Positions 1 through 5,899 of a DNA stretch of 24,620 nt are shown one piece after another. The translations under genes were made by a program, and so were the position numbers. The stretch is taken from positions 1-24,620 of the forward strand of contig DGRX01000016.1 in NCBI GenBank assembly GCA_002391235.1. Reading direction: 5' to 3'. Origin of the DNA: Treponema sp. UBA4377 (GTDB taxonomy: Bacteria > Spirochaetota > Spirochaetia > Treponematales > Treponemataceae). The notes below the pieces were generated by a model. It was not told where the DNA came from. It made no database searches and worked only from the letters and a program-made list of their open reading frames with translations. Each line of letters starts with the position of its first letter. The stretch's first letter is position 1.

Positions 1-261
1 AGAATTTATCAGAAAAGCAAGGAGTAGCGATATCACAAGAAAGTTCAGGACCGCAAAAGAAAGCCTGTACCGCAATTTTATTTTGATTCCGATAAAAAAT
101 GTCAGTACATTGAATCCCCAGAAAGTCCACATGAATGCAATTACAGGAAATGCCAAAATTCCAGCATGAAACAGCATGAGCACCAGTGAAAAGCCGACAA
201 ACGAAAAGACAAAAAACTCAATTATGATTGCAATCAACGCCTTTTTTCTTATTGATTTCAT
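1..261 (-). CDS. Membrane protein, N-terminal part (cut by window edge)
   Basis: An open frame runs from ATG at 261 to the first base with no stop, giving 87 residues; the gene continues beyond the window. It starts MKSIRKKALI and then consists almost wholly of hydrophobic stretches (about residues 8-36, 37-60 and 68-87), separated by short basic turns such as KIKLRYR, as in a small polytopic inner-membrane protein with positive-inside loops. AAGGAAG lies just upstream at good spacing, and a TTGATA-N17-TATAAT promoter lies at 310-338. I do not recognise the family. Confidence that it is coding is high because of the Shine-Dalgarno site, the promoter and the membrane-protein composition; its function is unknown. 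Confidence 0.75.
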   Translation of the reverse strand, partial: MKSIRKKALIAIIIEFFVFSFVGFSLVLMLFHAGILAFPVIAFMWTFWGFNVLTFFIGIKIKLRYRLSFAVLNFLVISLLLAFLINS

Positions 262-279
262 TTTTACTTCCTTTTTCAC

Positions 280-294
280 CAGCCCAGTGGGCTG
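280..294. promoter_or_regulatory. Palindrome in leader of the membrane-protein gene
   Basis: CAGCCCA-G-TGGGCTG is a perfect 7-bp inverted repeat with a one-base centre. It falls between the promoter at 310-338 and the Shine-Dalgarno site of the minus-strand gene at 261, so it lies in the transcribed leader just past the predicted start of transcription. With one central base it suits a dimeric repressor operator better than an RNA hairpin. No cognate regulator is identified. Confidence 0.4.
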
Positions 295-309
295 TGAGCA
301 TAACTCCAA

Positions 310-338
310 ATTATACGGCATGGGACGGAATTTATCAA
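310..338 (-). promoter_or_regulatory. Sigma-70 type promoter for the 1-261 gene
   Basis: On the minus strand TTGATA (338-333) and TATAAT (315-310) are separated by exactly 17 bases. Transcription should start near 303, leaving a leader of about 40 bases that carries the palindrome and the AAGGAAG ribosome-binding site. Confidence 0.65.
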
Positions 339-472
339 CAAAAAAAGAGCTCCTTGCCAATTTTCACTTTTGTTTCCGCGTCGTGAACAAGCGTAAGATG
401 CGCCAACAGTTTCGGCGGCATTTTAAGCCATTCAAATATTTCCAAATGAACAAATCGCGCGTCATGTTCCAT
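335..472 (-). CDS. Possible small ORF, 45 residues, unknown
   Basis: This small open frame starts MEHDARFVHLEIFEWLKMPP and ends KIGKELFFC; an upstream in-frame ATG at 481 would add three residues. The composition looks protein-like, with an amphipathic middle. A TATAAT box (485-480) ends seven bases before the ATG, the same arrangement as other predicted leaderless genes here, but no good -35 box lies 17 bases upstream of it. Its stop codon overlaps the -35 box of the next promoter. It fills most of the otherwise empty 262-549 interval. It could be a real small protein, the tail of a decayed gene, or chance. Confidence 0.3.
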   Translation of the reverse strand: MEHDARFVHLEIFEWLKMPPKLLAHLTLVHDAETKVKIGKELFFC

Positions 473-549
473 CACAGGCATTATACGCGGGCGGTCTATC
501 AAATTACGATAGGGTAAAAAAATTTTTCATTTTTGCGCATTTTTTTTAC

Positions 550-592
550 TTGACAATTGTAACTGTTATGATGTATAGTTTACATAAGGAGG
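550..592 (+). promoter_or_regulatory. Promoter, putative operator and RBS of the RhuM-Fic gene
   Basis: TTGACA (550-555) and TATAGT (574-579) are 18 bases apart. AAGGAGG at 586-592 is a full Shine-Dalgarno sequence seven bases before the ATG at 600. TGTAA (558-562) and TTACA (580-584) form an interrupted inverted repeat straddling the -10 box, a plausible repressor site. Confidence 0.6.
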
Positions 593-599
593 TGGTTTT

Positions 600-1529
600 A
601 TGGCACAAAAGGAACTTGTGATTTTTGAAAGCGAAGACAAGGCGGTGTCTCTTTCCGTTCCGTTTGAAGAGGACACAGTTTGGTTGAACCGCATGCAAAT
701 GGCGACGTTGTTCGACCGCGACGTCAAAACAATCGGAAAGCACGTGCAGAACGCGATTGAGGAAGAGCTCTCAGATTTTTCAGTTGTCGCAAATTTTGCG
801 ACAACTGCCGCTGATGGAAAGACTTATGATGTAGCATACTATTCCCTCGACATAATAATTTCTGTGGGCTACCGCGTAAAGTCCAAGCGGGGCATAGAGT
901 TCCGCAAATGGGCAAATTCCGTCCTAAAGCAATACATCCTAAAAGGCTACGCCGCCAATAACCGCCGCTTGGAAGAGTTGCGCCAAACTTTGCAAATCAT
1001 ACGCCGCGCGGAAAACCAGCTGGACTCAAGCCAAATCCTTTCCGTGATAGAGCAATACACCGGCGCCCTTGACTTGCTGGACGACTACGACCACTCGCGC
1101 GTAAAAAAGCCCGGCGGCACTCAGGACACCTACCGCATCACTTACCAAGAAGCCCGCCAAGTAATAGACTCGATGAAGTTTGGCGACACGAGCGACCTCT
1201 TTGGGAACGAAAAGGACGAGTCTTTCAAGGGCAGCATCGGCGCCATTTACCAGACTTTTGGCGGAAAAGACGTTTATCCCACCGCGCAAGAAAAGGCCGC
1301 CAACCTTTTGTATTTTGTCACAAAGAACCATTCCTTTAGCGACGGAAACAAACGCATCGCGGCCACAATGTTCCTGCACTTTTTGAACAAAAACGGCCTG
1401 CTCTTTAAGGACGGAATCAAGCAAATCGAAGACAACACTCTTGTCGCGCTTACAATTATGATCGCCGAATCCAAGCCGGACGAAAAGGAACTGATGGTAA
1501 ATCTTGTGATGCAGTTCTTGGCGGGGTAA
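600..1529 (+). CDS. RhuM-Fic/DOC family protein
   Basis: This 309-residue protein joins an N-terminal RhuM-type domain (about residues 1-130, with WLNRMQMATLF resembling a helix-turn-helix and YSLDIIISVGYRVKSKRG typical of RhuM) to a C-terminal Fic/DOC fold. The Fic motif is H244-SFSDG-N250-KR at residues 244-252; His244 is the expected catalytic base and Asn250 the anion-hole residue. Fic enzymes usually transfer AMP or phosphate from a nucleotide to a protein target. The K after GN makes it more DOC-like than the classic HPFxxGNGR AMPylators. No separate antitoxin gene is adjacent and I could not find a clear inhibitory S/TxxxE(G/N) motif, so whether it is a toxin is open. It has its own promoter and strong ribosome-binding site. 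A second, broken RhuM lies at 12930-13219. Confidence 0.88.
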   Translation: MAQKELVIFESEDKAVSLSVPFEEDTVWLNRMQMATLFDRDVKTIGKHVQNAIEEELSDFSVVANFATTAADGKTYDVAYYSLDIIISVGYRVKSKRGIEFRKWANSVLKQYILKGYAANNRRLEELRQTLQIIRRAENQLDSSQILSVIEQYTGALDLLDDYDHSRVKKPGGTQDTYRITYQEARQVIDSMKFGDTSDLFGNEKDESFKGSIGAIYQTFGGKDVYPTAQEKAANLLYFVTKNHSFSDGNKRIAATMFLHFLNKNGLLFKDGIKQIEDNTLVALTIMIAESKPDEKELMVNLVMQFLAG

Positions 1530-1545
1530 AGAGCCCGCGTTTTTG

Positions 1546-2505
1546 TCAACCCTCTTTCTTCTCGCTCAAAAACAATCCCACAATTGTTATCGCAGTTCCT
1601 GCGGCGCCTAGCAAAGTCAATCGCTCGCCAAGCGCAAAGAAGGCAAAGATTACCGTGACGATTGGAATCAAGTACAAGCCGCAGCTTACTTTTACCGTTC
1701 CGATAATGTCGCACGCCTTGCTCCAAGTGGTAAAGCAAAGGCCGCTGGCAAAGACGCCCAAAAAAATTATGTTGGCCCAATTAAGGATTTTGGAAAAGCG
1801 CGCGGCGTTCGCGCTTGGCTCAACAAAAAAATAGAAGGACTGGACAAAATCGTTAGCGCTTGCGGCGGCCGCTCCGTCTTGCGGAACAAGTCTCCAGCCA
1901 AAAAACGCGAGCGGAAGCATGAACAAAACGGCGAAAAAGAAAATGCGCCTGGTGGAGCAAACCTTGTCGTATTTCTTTTTGTTCAAGATGGAAATGAACA
2001 TTGAATAAAAGCCCCAGCAAACGCCCGCGAACAGGGCCAAGAGGTCGCCCTTGGGATTCAATTCCAGCGCGGCCTTTCCGTTAAAGCAAACGAGCGCCAC
2101 GCCAAAAATCGCGACAAAAAATCCGACGACAAACCAAACGGAAAGATGCCGCTCCTTTAAAAATATTTGGCTTACGATGGCGGTAAAAAGCGGACAAATG
2201 CTTACGATTACGCTTACATTGGAAGCGTTGGTAAAATGAATCGCGATGTTTTCCGAAAGCTGGTACAAGACCACGCCCGACAATCCCGCCAGCGCAAAAT
2301 AGATGTTGTCGCGCCAGGCGATTTTTTCAACCTTGGGCCGCATGAACCAAAGACCGATGTAGGCGACCAAAAACCTATAAAAAAGAATTTCCAACGACGA
2401 AAAGTCATTCAGCAAATATTTTGTGCTGACAAAAGTGATTCCCCAAATAAAAATGGAAAGCGCCGCAAGAAAGAGGCCCCAAACTTTTTGATTTTGTTCA
2501 TTCAT
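1546..2505 (-). CDS. EamA/DMT-superfamily transporter
   Basis: This 319-residue integral membrane protein has about ten hydrophobic helices in two repeated halves, typical of EamA (drug/metabolite) exporters. Family marks are IFIWGITFVSTKYLL in the first helix, FLVAYIGLWFMRP, and the second-half stretch beginning LLALFAGVCWGFYSM. The substrate cannot be read from sequence. The frame is open further upstream from a TTG, but I place the start at the ATG at 2505 (MNEQNQK) because TTGTCA-N17-TATAGT ends seven bases before it. That leaves almost no leader and no Shine-Dalgarno site, so the message is probably leaderless. It is convergent with the RhuM-Fic gene (16 bases between stops) and divergent from the MFS gene. 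Confidence 0.87.
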   Translation of the reverse strand: MNEQNQKVWGLFLAALSIFIWGITFVSTKYLLNDFSSLEILFYRFLVAYIGLWFMRPKVEKIAWRDNIYFALAGLSGVVLYQLSENIAIHFTNASNVSVIVSICPLFTAIVSQIFLKERHLSVWFVVGFFVAIFGVALVCFNGKAALELNPKGDLLALFAGVCWGFYSMFISILNKKKYDKVCSTRRIFFFAVLFMLPLAFFGWRLVPQDGAAAASANDFVQSFYFFVEPSANAARFSKILNWANIIFLGVFASGLCFTTWSKACDIIGTVKVSCGLYLIPIVTVIFAFFALGERLTLLGAAGTAITIVGLFLSEKKEG

Positions 2506-2512
2506 GCCGCTT

Positions 2513-2541
2513 ACTATATCACAAAAAAAATCTATTGACAA
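2513..2541 (-). promoter_or_regulatory. Promoter of the EamA transporter, leaderless type
   Basis: On the minus strand TTGTCA (2541-2536), a 17-base spacer and TATAGT (2518-2513). Only seven bases separate the -10 box from the ATG at 2505. The -35 box overlaps the -35 box of the divergent promoter. Confidence 0.65.
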
Positions 2542-2563
2542 ATACCCGCGGCGCGCTTATAAT
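2535..2563 (+). promoter_or_regulatory. Consensus promoter of the MFS gene
   Basis: TTGACA (2535-2540), a 17-base spacer and TATAAT (2558-2563): a perfect match to the sigma-70 consensus. Transcription should start near 2570, about 190 bases before the MFS start codon. The TTGACA shares five bases with the -35 box of the opposite promoter. Confidence 0.75.
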
Positions 2564-2572
2564 AACCTTATT

Positions 2573-2629
2573 ATGTGGAAAACATCAGTTTTATTTTTAG
2601 CTCAAGGATCCTTCTCTACCGCTCGATAG
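2573..2629 (+). CDS. Possible leader peptide of the MFS gene, 18 residues
   Basis: An ATG at 2573, nine bases past the consensus -10 box, opens MWKTSVLFLAQGSFSTAR and stops at TAG 2627-2629. The stop codon overlaps the first arm (AGGGG, 2628-2632) of a possible antisequestering stem. The position at the very 5' end of a long structured leader fits a regulatory leader peptide of the kind known upstream of some efflux and resistance genes. No Shine-Dalgarno site is possible. This rests on position only. Confidence 0.3.
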   Translation: MWKTSVLFLAQGSFSTAR

Positions 2630-2755
2630 GGGTAGTGGGTCTTCTTAAAAAACTGTGGCTTCCAAAAGTCTTTTTTGAAAAATCCAAACACAGTCCAACC
2701 CAACAGCCCCTTGCGTCGCAGCGCATGCGCGACATTTTTTTTGCCGTTAAGGGGC
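2628..2755 (+). promoter_or_regulatory. Attenuator-like leader of the MFS gene
   Basis: Two mutually exclusive pairings can be drawn. Pairing A: AGGGG (2628-2632) with CCCCT (2707-2711), and nested inside it GGGT (2637-2640) with ACCC (2698-2701). Pairing B: GCCCCTT (2706-2712) with AAGGGGC (2749-2755), which hides the AAGGGG Shine-Dalgarno site of the MFS gene and encloses the terminator-like hairpin at 2715-2742. Both use the same CCCCT, so forming A frees the ribosome-binding site. The pairings are read directly; the switching is inference. Confidence 0.4.
2715..2742 (+). terminator. Terminator-like hairpin inside the MFS leader
   Basis: GTCGC (2715-2719) pairs with GCGAC (2729-2733); the loop can add two more GC pairs around GCAT. 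One A and eight T residues (2735-2742) follow, as in an intrinsic terminator. It lies between the promoter and the coding region, so it would act as an attenuator rather than end a gene. Confidence 0.5.
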
Positions 2756-2763
2756 GGCGTATT

Positions 2764-3852
2764 ATGTTCAATATAAAAAAACAAATAAACAGATTGTATT
2801 CGTCCGCGGTTTTCGGGCAGATTTCGCTTTCGGGGGCCTGGGTCGCGATTCTAGCGTCGCGCGGTTTTTCGCTGGCGCAAATCGGCTTTGCGGAAACGGT
2901 CTTCCATATCGTGAGCATTTTGTTCGAGATTCCTTCTGGAGTTTTGGCGGACGTCCTGGGCCGCAAAAAGACACTTGTAATTTCGTGCCTCATGCGAATG
3001 GTCGGCAACATCGTGATGATTCTTTCAAACAACTTCGCGCTTGTCTGCCTTTCAATCGCTTTTCAAGCGCTAAACTACAACTTCTCTTCCGGCTCCGGCG
3101 ACGCGCTGGCCTACGATTCGCTAAAGTCCGTGGGGCAGGAGGAAGGCTTTGAGCGCTACGCTTCAAACCAACTTGTAATCTACCGAGTGTGCGAAGGCCT
3201 TTCGACGCTGACGGCGGGATTCGCGCTTGTCATCGGCTACAAGCTGGCTTACGCCACAGGAGTCGCCGCGGCGGTCGTTCAGCTTGCCTTGCTTGCGGGC
3301 TTGGTTGAAATCAGGCTTTCGCCGTTGCCGCAAAACTTTGACGTTTGGAAAGAAATCGCCAATTGCTTTAAGCAAAGCTTTTTGTTCCTAAAAGAAGCCA
3401 AAAAAGCGATGCTCTTGATGTTCACAAATTCTTTTGTGGGAGCCTTGGACATTTTGCTTTTGTTCTTCTTGCAGGCAAAGCTTCCGATGGCGGGCATTCC
3501 AAATTGGGCGCTGGGCTTGGCGCTGCTGTTTTTGCAGGCGGGAGGAATCATCGGAGCGCGCTTGATTCTTTGCGCCAAGAAAGTCCGTTACCGCGTGATT
3601 TTCGTTGTAGCGTCGGCCGTGATTTTGTCCGGCATCGCGCTTGAACGCACAGGCATTTACGCCGTTATGGCGCTAGGCGGCTTTATGTCGTCGATGGCCG
3701 ACGACGCTTTGCAGGTAAGGACAAATTTCATTTTGCAGAACATGTTCCCGTCGGAACAGCGGGCGACCTTGATTTCAATCGAGTCGTTCACGTTCTCCTG
3801 CATAATGATTGTCCTTTCGCCGCTTGCGGGCCTGTTCTTTAGCTGGTGGTAA
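2764..3852 (+). CDS. MFS transporter
   Basis: This 362-residue membrane protein has about 12 hydrophobic segments. The loop GVLADVLGRKKTL after the second helix is the MFS motif A (G-x-L-A-D-x-x-G-R-K). The FEIPSGVLADVLGRKK stretch is typical of the drug-efflux-like MFS members often seen in gut bacteria. The frame extends upstream to a GTG at 2575, but that segment is not membrane-like and lies in a structured leader. I use the ATG at 2764 (MFNIKKQINRL), which is preceded by AAGGGG at 2749-2754. The consensus promoter, long leader and attenuator-like hairpins suggest expression is induced by a translation or transcription signal. The substrate is unknown. Confidence 0.85.
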   Translation: MFNIKKQINRLYSSAVFGQISLSGAWVAILASRGFSLAQIGFAETVFHIVSILFEIPSGVLADVLGRKKTLVISCLMRMVGNIVMILSNNFALVCLSIAFQALNYNFSSGSGDALAYDSLKSVGQEEGFERYASNQLVIYRVCEGLSTLTAGFALVIGYKLAYATGVAAAVVQLALLAGLVEIRLSPLPQNFDVWKEIANCFKQSFLFLKEAKKAMLLMFTNSFVGALDILLLFFLQAKLPMAGIPNWALGLALLFLQAGGIIGARLILCAKKVRYRVIFVVASAVILSGIALERTGIYAVMALGGFMSSMADDALQVRTNFILQNMFPSEQRATLISIESFTFSCIMIVLSPLAGLFFSWW

Positions 3853-3972
3853 CAGCGGCCGAAAAGATCGCGCGAGCAACAGCAATGTAAACGATTAAAA
3901 AACGCGTAGCGGAAATGCAAACGGGGCGAACTTAGGACACGTTGAGCCCCAGTCTTTGCCCTAAAAGTCCGC

Positions 3973-3995
3973 AACGGCGGACAAGCCGCCGTTTT
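3973..3995. terminator. Strong hairpin between convergent genes
   Basis: AACGGCGG (3973-3980) pairs perfectly with CCGCCGTT (3986-3993) across a five-base loop and is followed by a short T run. It lies about 120 bases past the MFS stop and probably terminates transcription, although the T tract is only four long. Confidence 0.5.
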
Positions 3996-4009
3996 GCTAT
4001 AGGAAATGT

Positions 4010-4059
4010 ATTCAAATGCCCGCTTACGCGGGCTGGCAATCGTTCGCAGCCGTTTGAAT
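4010..4059. terminator. Nested inverted repeats between convergent genes
   Basis: GCCCGC (4018-4023) and GCGGGC (4028-4033) form a perfect stem with a TTAC tetraloop. ATTCAAA (4010-4016) and TTTGAAT (4053-4059) flank it as a second inverted repeat. The position, past the DUF4153 stop on the minus strand, suggests a terminator for that operon. The rest of 3853-4117 shows no gene. Confidence 0.35.
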
Positions 4060-4117
4060 TTCCGCGAGAGCGTTTTTGTTATCCATTACGCAATGCACTT
4101 GCCTTGCGCGCTCGTTT

Positions 4118-5899
4118 TTACTTGCAGACGTAGCCGCGGCCGTCAACAGACCAGTAATTGTTTTTGCTGTCGTCTTCAAGCCTTTGGCGGGCGTTGAGGT
4201 AAGTCAAAACTATTGTCCAGCCGCCGTCGATTTTTATCGCGAGCGGCTTTCCTTTGCTTTTTGCAATGTGTTTTTCGTAGGCCGCGTTGTATTCGTCTTG
4301 CGGCATTTCCTTAAGCAAAGCCTTTATTTCGTTTGTGATGTCCGTCTGCTTGTTGTCGCCCCAATTTACAAGCGCCTTTTGGTTATTGTCGTCAATCGTT
4401 TTAAATGCGTACAACTGTGAATATTTGCTTACGTCAAACGGAACCGCATAGTCCTCGCCAAAGCCGTAAAAATAATATTTCTTTTGGCCAAGGCCTTTTC
4501 CGTAATCGTTTGAAAAAGCGAAGCCGAACGATTTTTTAAAGTCATACTTGTCGCCGTCTTTCAAAAGCCAAAGCGCCTTTTTTATCTTTGAGTCCGATTT
4601 TATTATCTCGTTGTAGGAACTAACCACTTGCGCCTTTTGCTCCTCGGACAATTTTTGCTCGGAATTCTGCGCGTCCAATGTTCCGTCCTGATTAAAGAGA
4701 CCGGCGGACTTAAAAAGCTTTTCAATGCGCGCAGTCTGGTTTTTAAAGGGAACGTCAAGCAAGTTCATCGGAGTGACAGAAGCGAACAAGCAAAGCGCCG
4801 CGAACAGCGGAAAAGCCGCGCTCATGTATTTTCCGTTTTTGACGAACGAAATCGCGACGCACGCGACGCTGAACAAAATGTACAAAAGGCTTGCGTATCG
4901 CGCCTCTGTGTAGCCGTAAGCGTTGATTCTAATTCCAAACGCGACGCATTGCGTCACAATCAGCGGAATCAAAAGCGCGGCGCCCCACTTGCAATAAAGC
5001 TGCGCAGCCTTGCTTTCAAACTGCCTGATAGAAAAAAAGAAGACCAAGTAAAAAACGCTTGCAAAAGAAACGAACCAATTTATCCTTCCGTTCGGAAGCG
5101 AAAGCGTGAACAAGCTTTTTGCAATATAGGCGTAAAGGACAAAAAGCAAAATCAAATACAAGGGCAGCAAGATGAACATAAAAATGACTTTAAACGCTTT
5201 TGGAACGCTTATCTCTTCTTTGGGCTTGGTGGCGTAGGCGACAAAAATGCACGCGCAACAAACAAGCCACGAAAAGCTTATAATCGACGAGTCAACGACT
5301 ATTTGAACCAGTCCGGTCAATTTAAAAAGCAAATTGTCAACCGCAAAGCGAATGATAAAAAGCCCCGCGCAAACGCAGCCCGCGGCGATTCCGCTAATCA
5401 TTCCCGAAACAATTATATTCGGCGCGACCAGCTTTTCTTCCTGCTCGAACATCAAAAGAAAAACCGCAAGGAACATAAGGGCCGCTTCCGTTCCAAAATA
5501 CGCCAACAACCTGTAAGCGCTTTCTCCTTTAAACAGAGCGTAAGCGGCAAAGAAAAGCGCGGCGCTCAAGGCCTGGCCGCCAATGGCAAAAAGCTTTTTC
5601 TTTTTTTCGCCAAATTTTTTCGCAGCCAATGGCGCCGCGATTCCGGCAAAAAAAGCGAAGGTCACAGTCCACGCCGCGGCCTTGCAAAAGTCCAAGGCGT
5701 TTTTTTGAAAAGCCTCGCGCTTTTCCACAATCGCCTTGTATTCACCGCTATTGTAGTCCAAGCCGCTTGTAGAAAAAATTTCATACGAGCTGGATTCCAA
5801 AGTCACAAAAACAGCCGCGACAACGCAAAAAACAAACACCGCAGGAAACCTCGCAGCGGCAGGCTTTATCGCCTTAAAAAAATTCTTAAAGATTTTCAT
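4118..5899 (-). CDS. DUF4153 domain membrane protein
   Basis: This 593-residue protein has a large N-terminal membrane domain with about 12 hydrophobic helices (residues 15-375) and a C-terminal soluble part of about 200 residues. The run PLYLILLFVLYAYIAK followed by LPNGRINWFVS is characteristic of the DUF4153 family, whose function is not established. The C-terminal part (YYFYGFGEDYAVPFDVSKYS onward) is probably extracytoplasmic. The start codon overlaps the trpB stop (TAATG), so the two genes are translationally coupled and share the promoter at 7314-7342. The overlap reflects operon structure; it does not imply a role in tryptophan metabolism. Confidence 0.8.
   Translation of the reverse strand: MKIFKNFFKAIKPAAARFPAVFVFCVVAAVFVTLESSSYEIFSTSGLDYNSGEYKAIVEKREAFQKNALDFCKAAAWTVTFAFFAGIAAPLAAKKFGEKKKKLFAIGGQALSAALFFAAYALFKGESAYRLLAYFGTEAALMFLAVFLLMFEQEEKLVAPNIIVSGMISGIAAGCVCAGLFIIRFAVDNLLFKLTGLVQIVVDSSIISFSWLVCCACIFVAYATKPKEEISVPKAFKVIFMFILLPLYLILLFVLYAYIAKSLFTLSLPNGRINWFVSFASVFYLVFFFSIRQFESKAAQLYCKWGAALLIPLIVTQCVAFGIRINAYGYTEARYASLLYILFSVACVAISFVKNGKYMSAAFPLFAALCLFASVTPMNLLDVPFKNQTARIEKLFKSAGLFNQDGTLDAQNSEQKLSEEQKAQVVSSYNEIIKSDSKIKKALWLLKDGDKYDFKKSFGFAFSNDYGKGLGQKKYYFYGFGEDYAVPFDVSKYSQLYAFKTIDDNNQKALVNWGDNKQTDITNEIKALLKEMPQDEYNAAYEKHIAKSKGKPLAIKIDGGWTIVLTYLNARQRLEDDSKNNYWSVDGRGYVCK

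Noticed and set aside
176..517. Plus-strand frame of 113 codons
   Set aside because: It overlaps the minus-strand membrane-protein start and its promoter, has no ribosome-binding site, and its sequence is basic and unlike any family.
2575..2763. N-terminal extension of the MFS protein from a GTG start
   Set aside because: The extra 63 residues are not membrane-like, lie over a terminator hairpin, and the ATG at 2764 has its own Shine-Dalgarno site.
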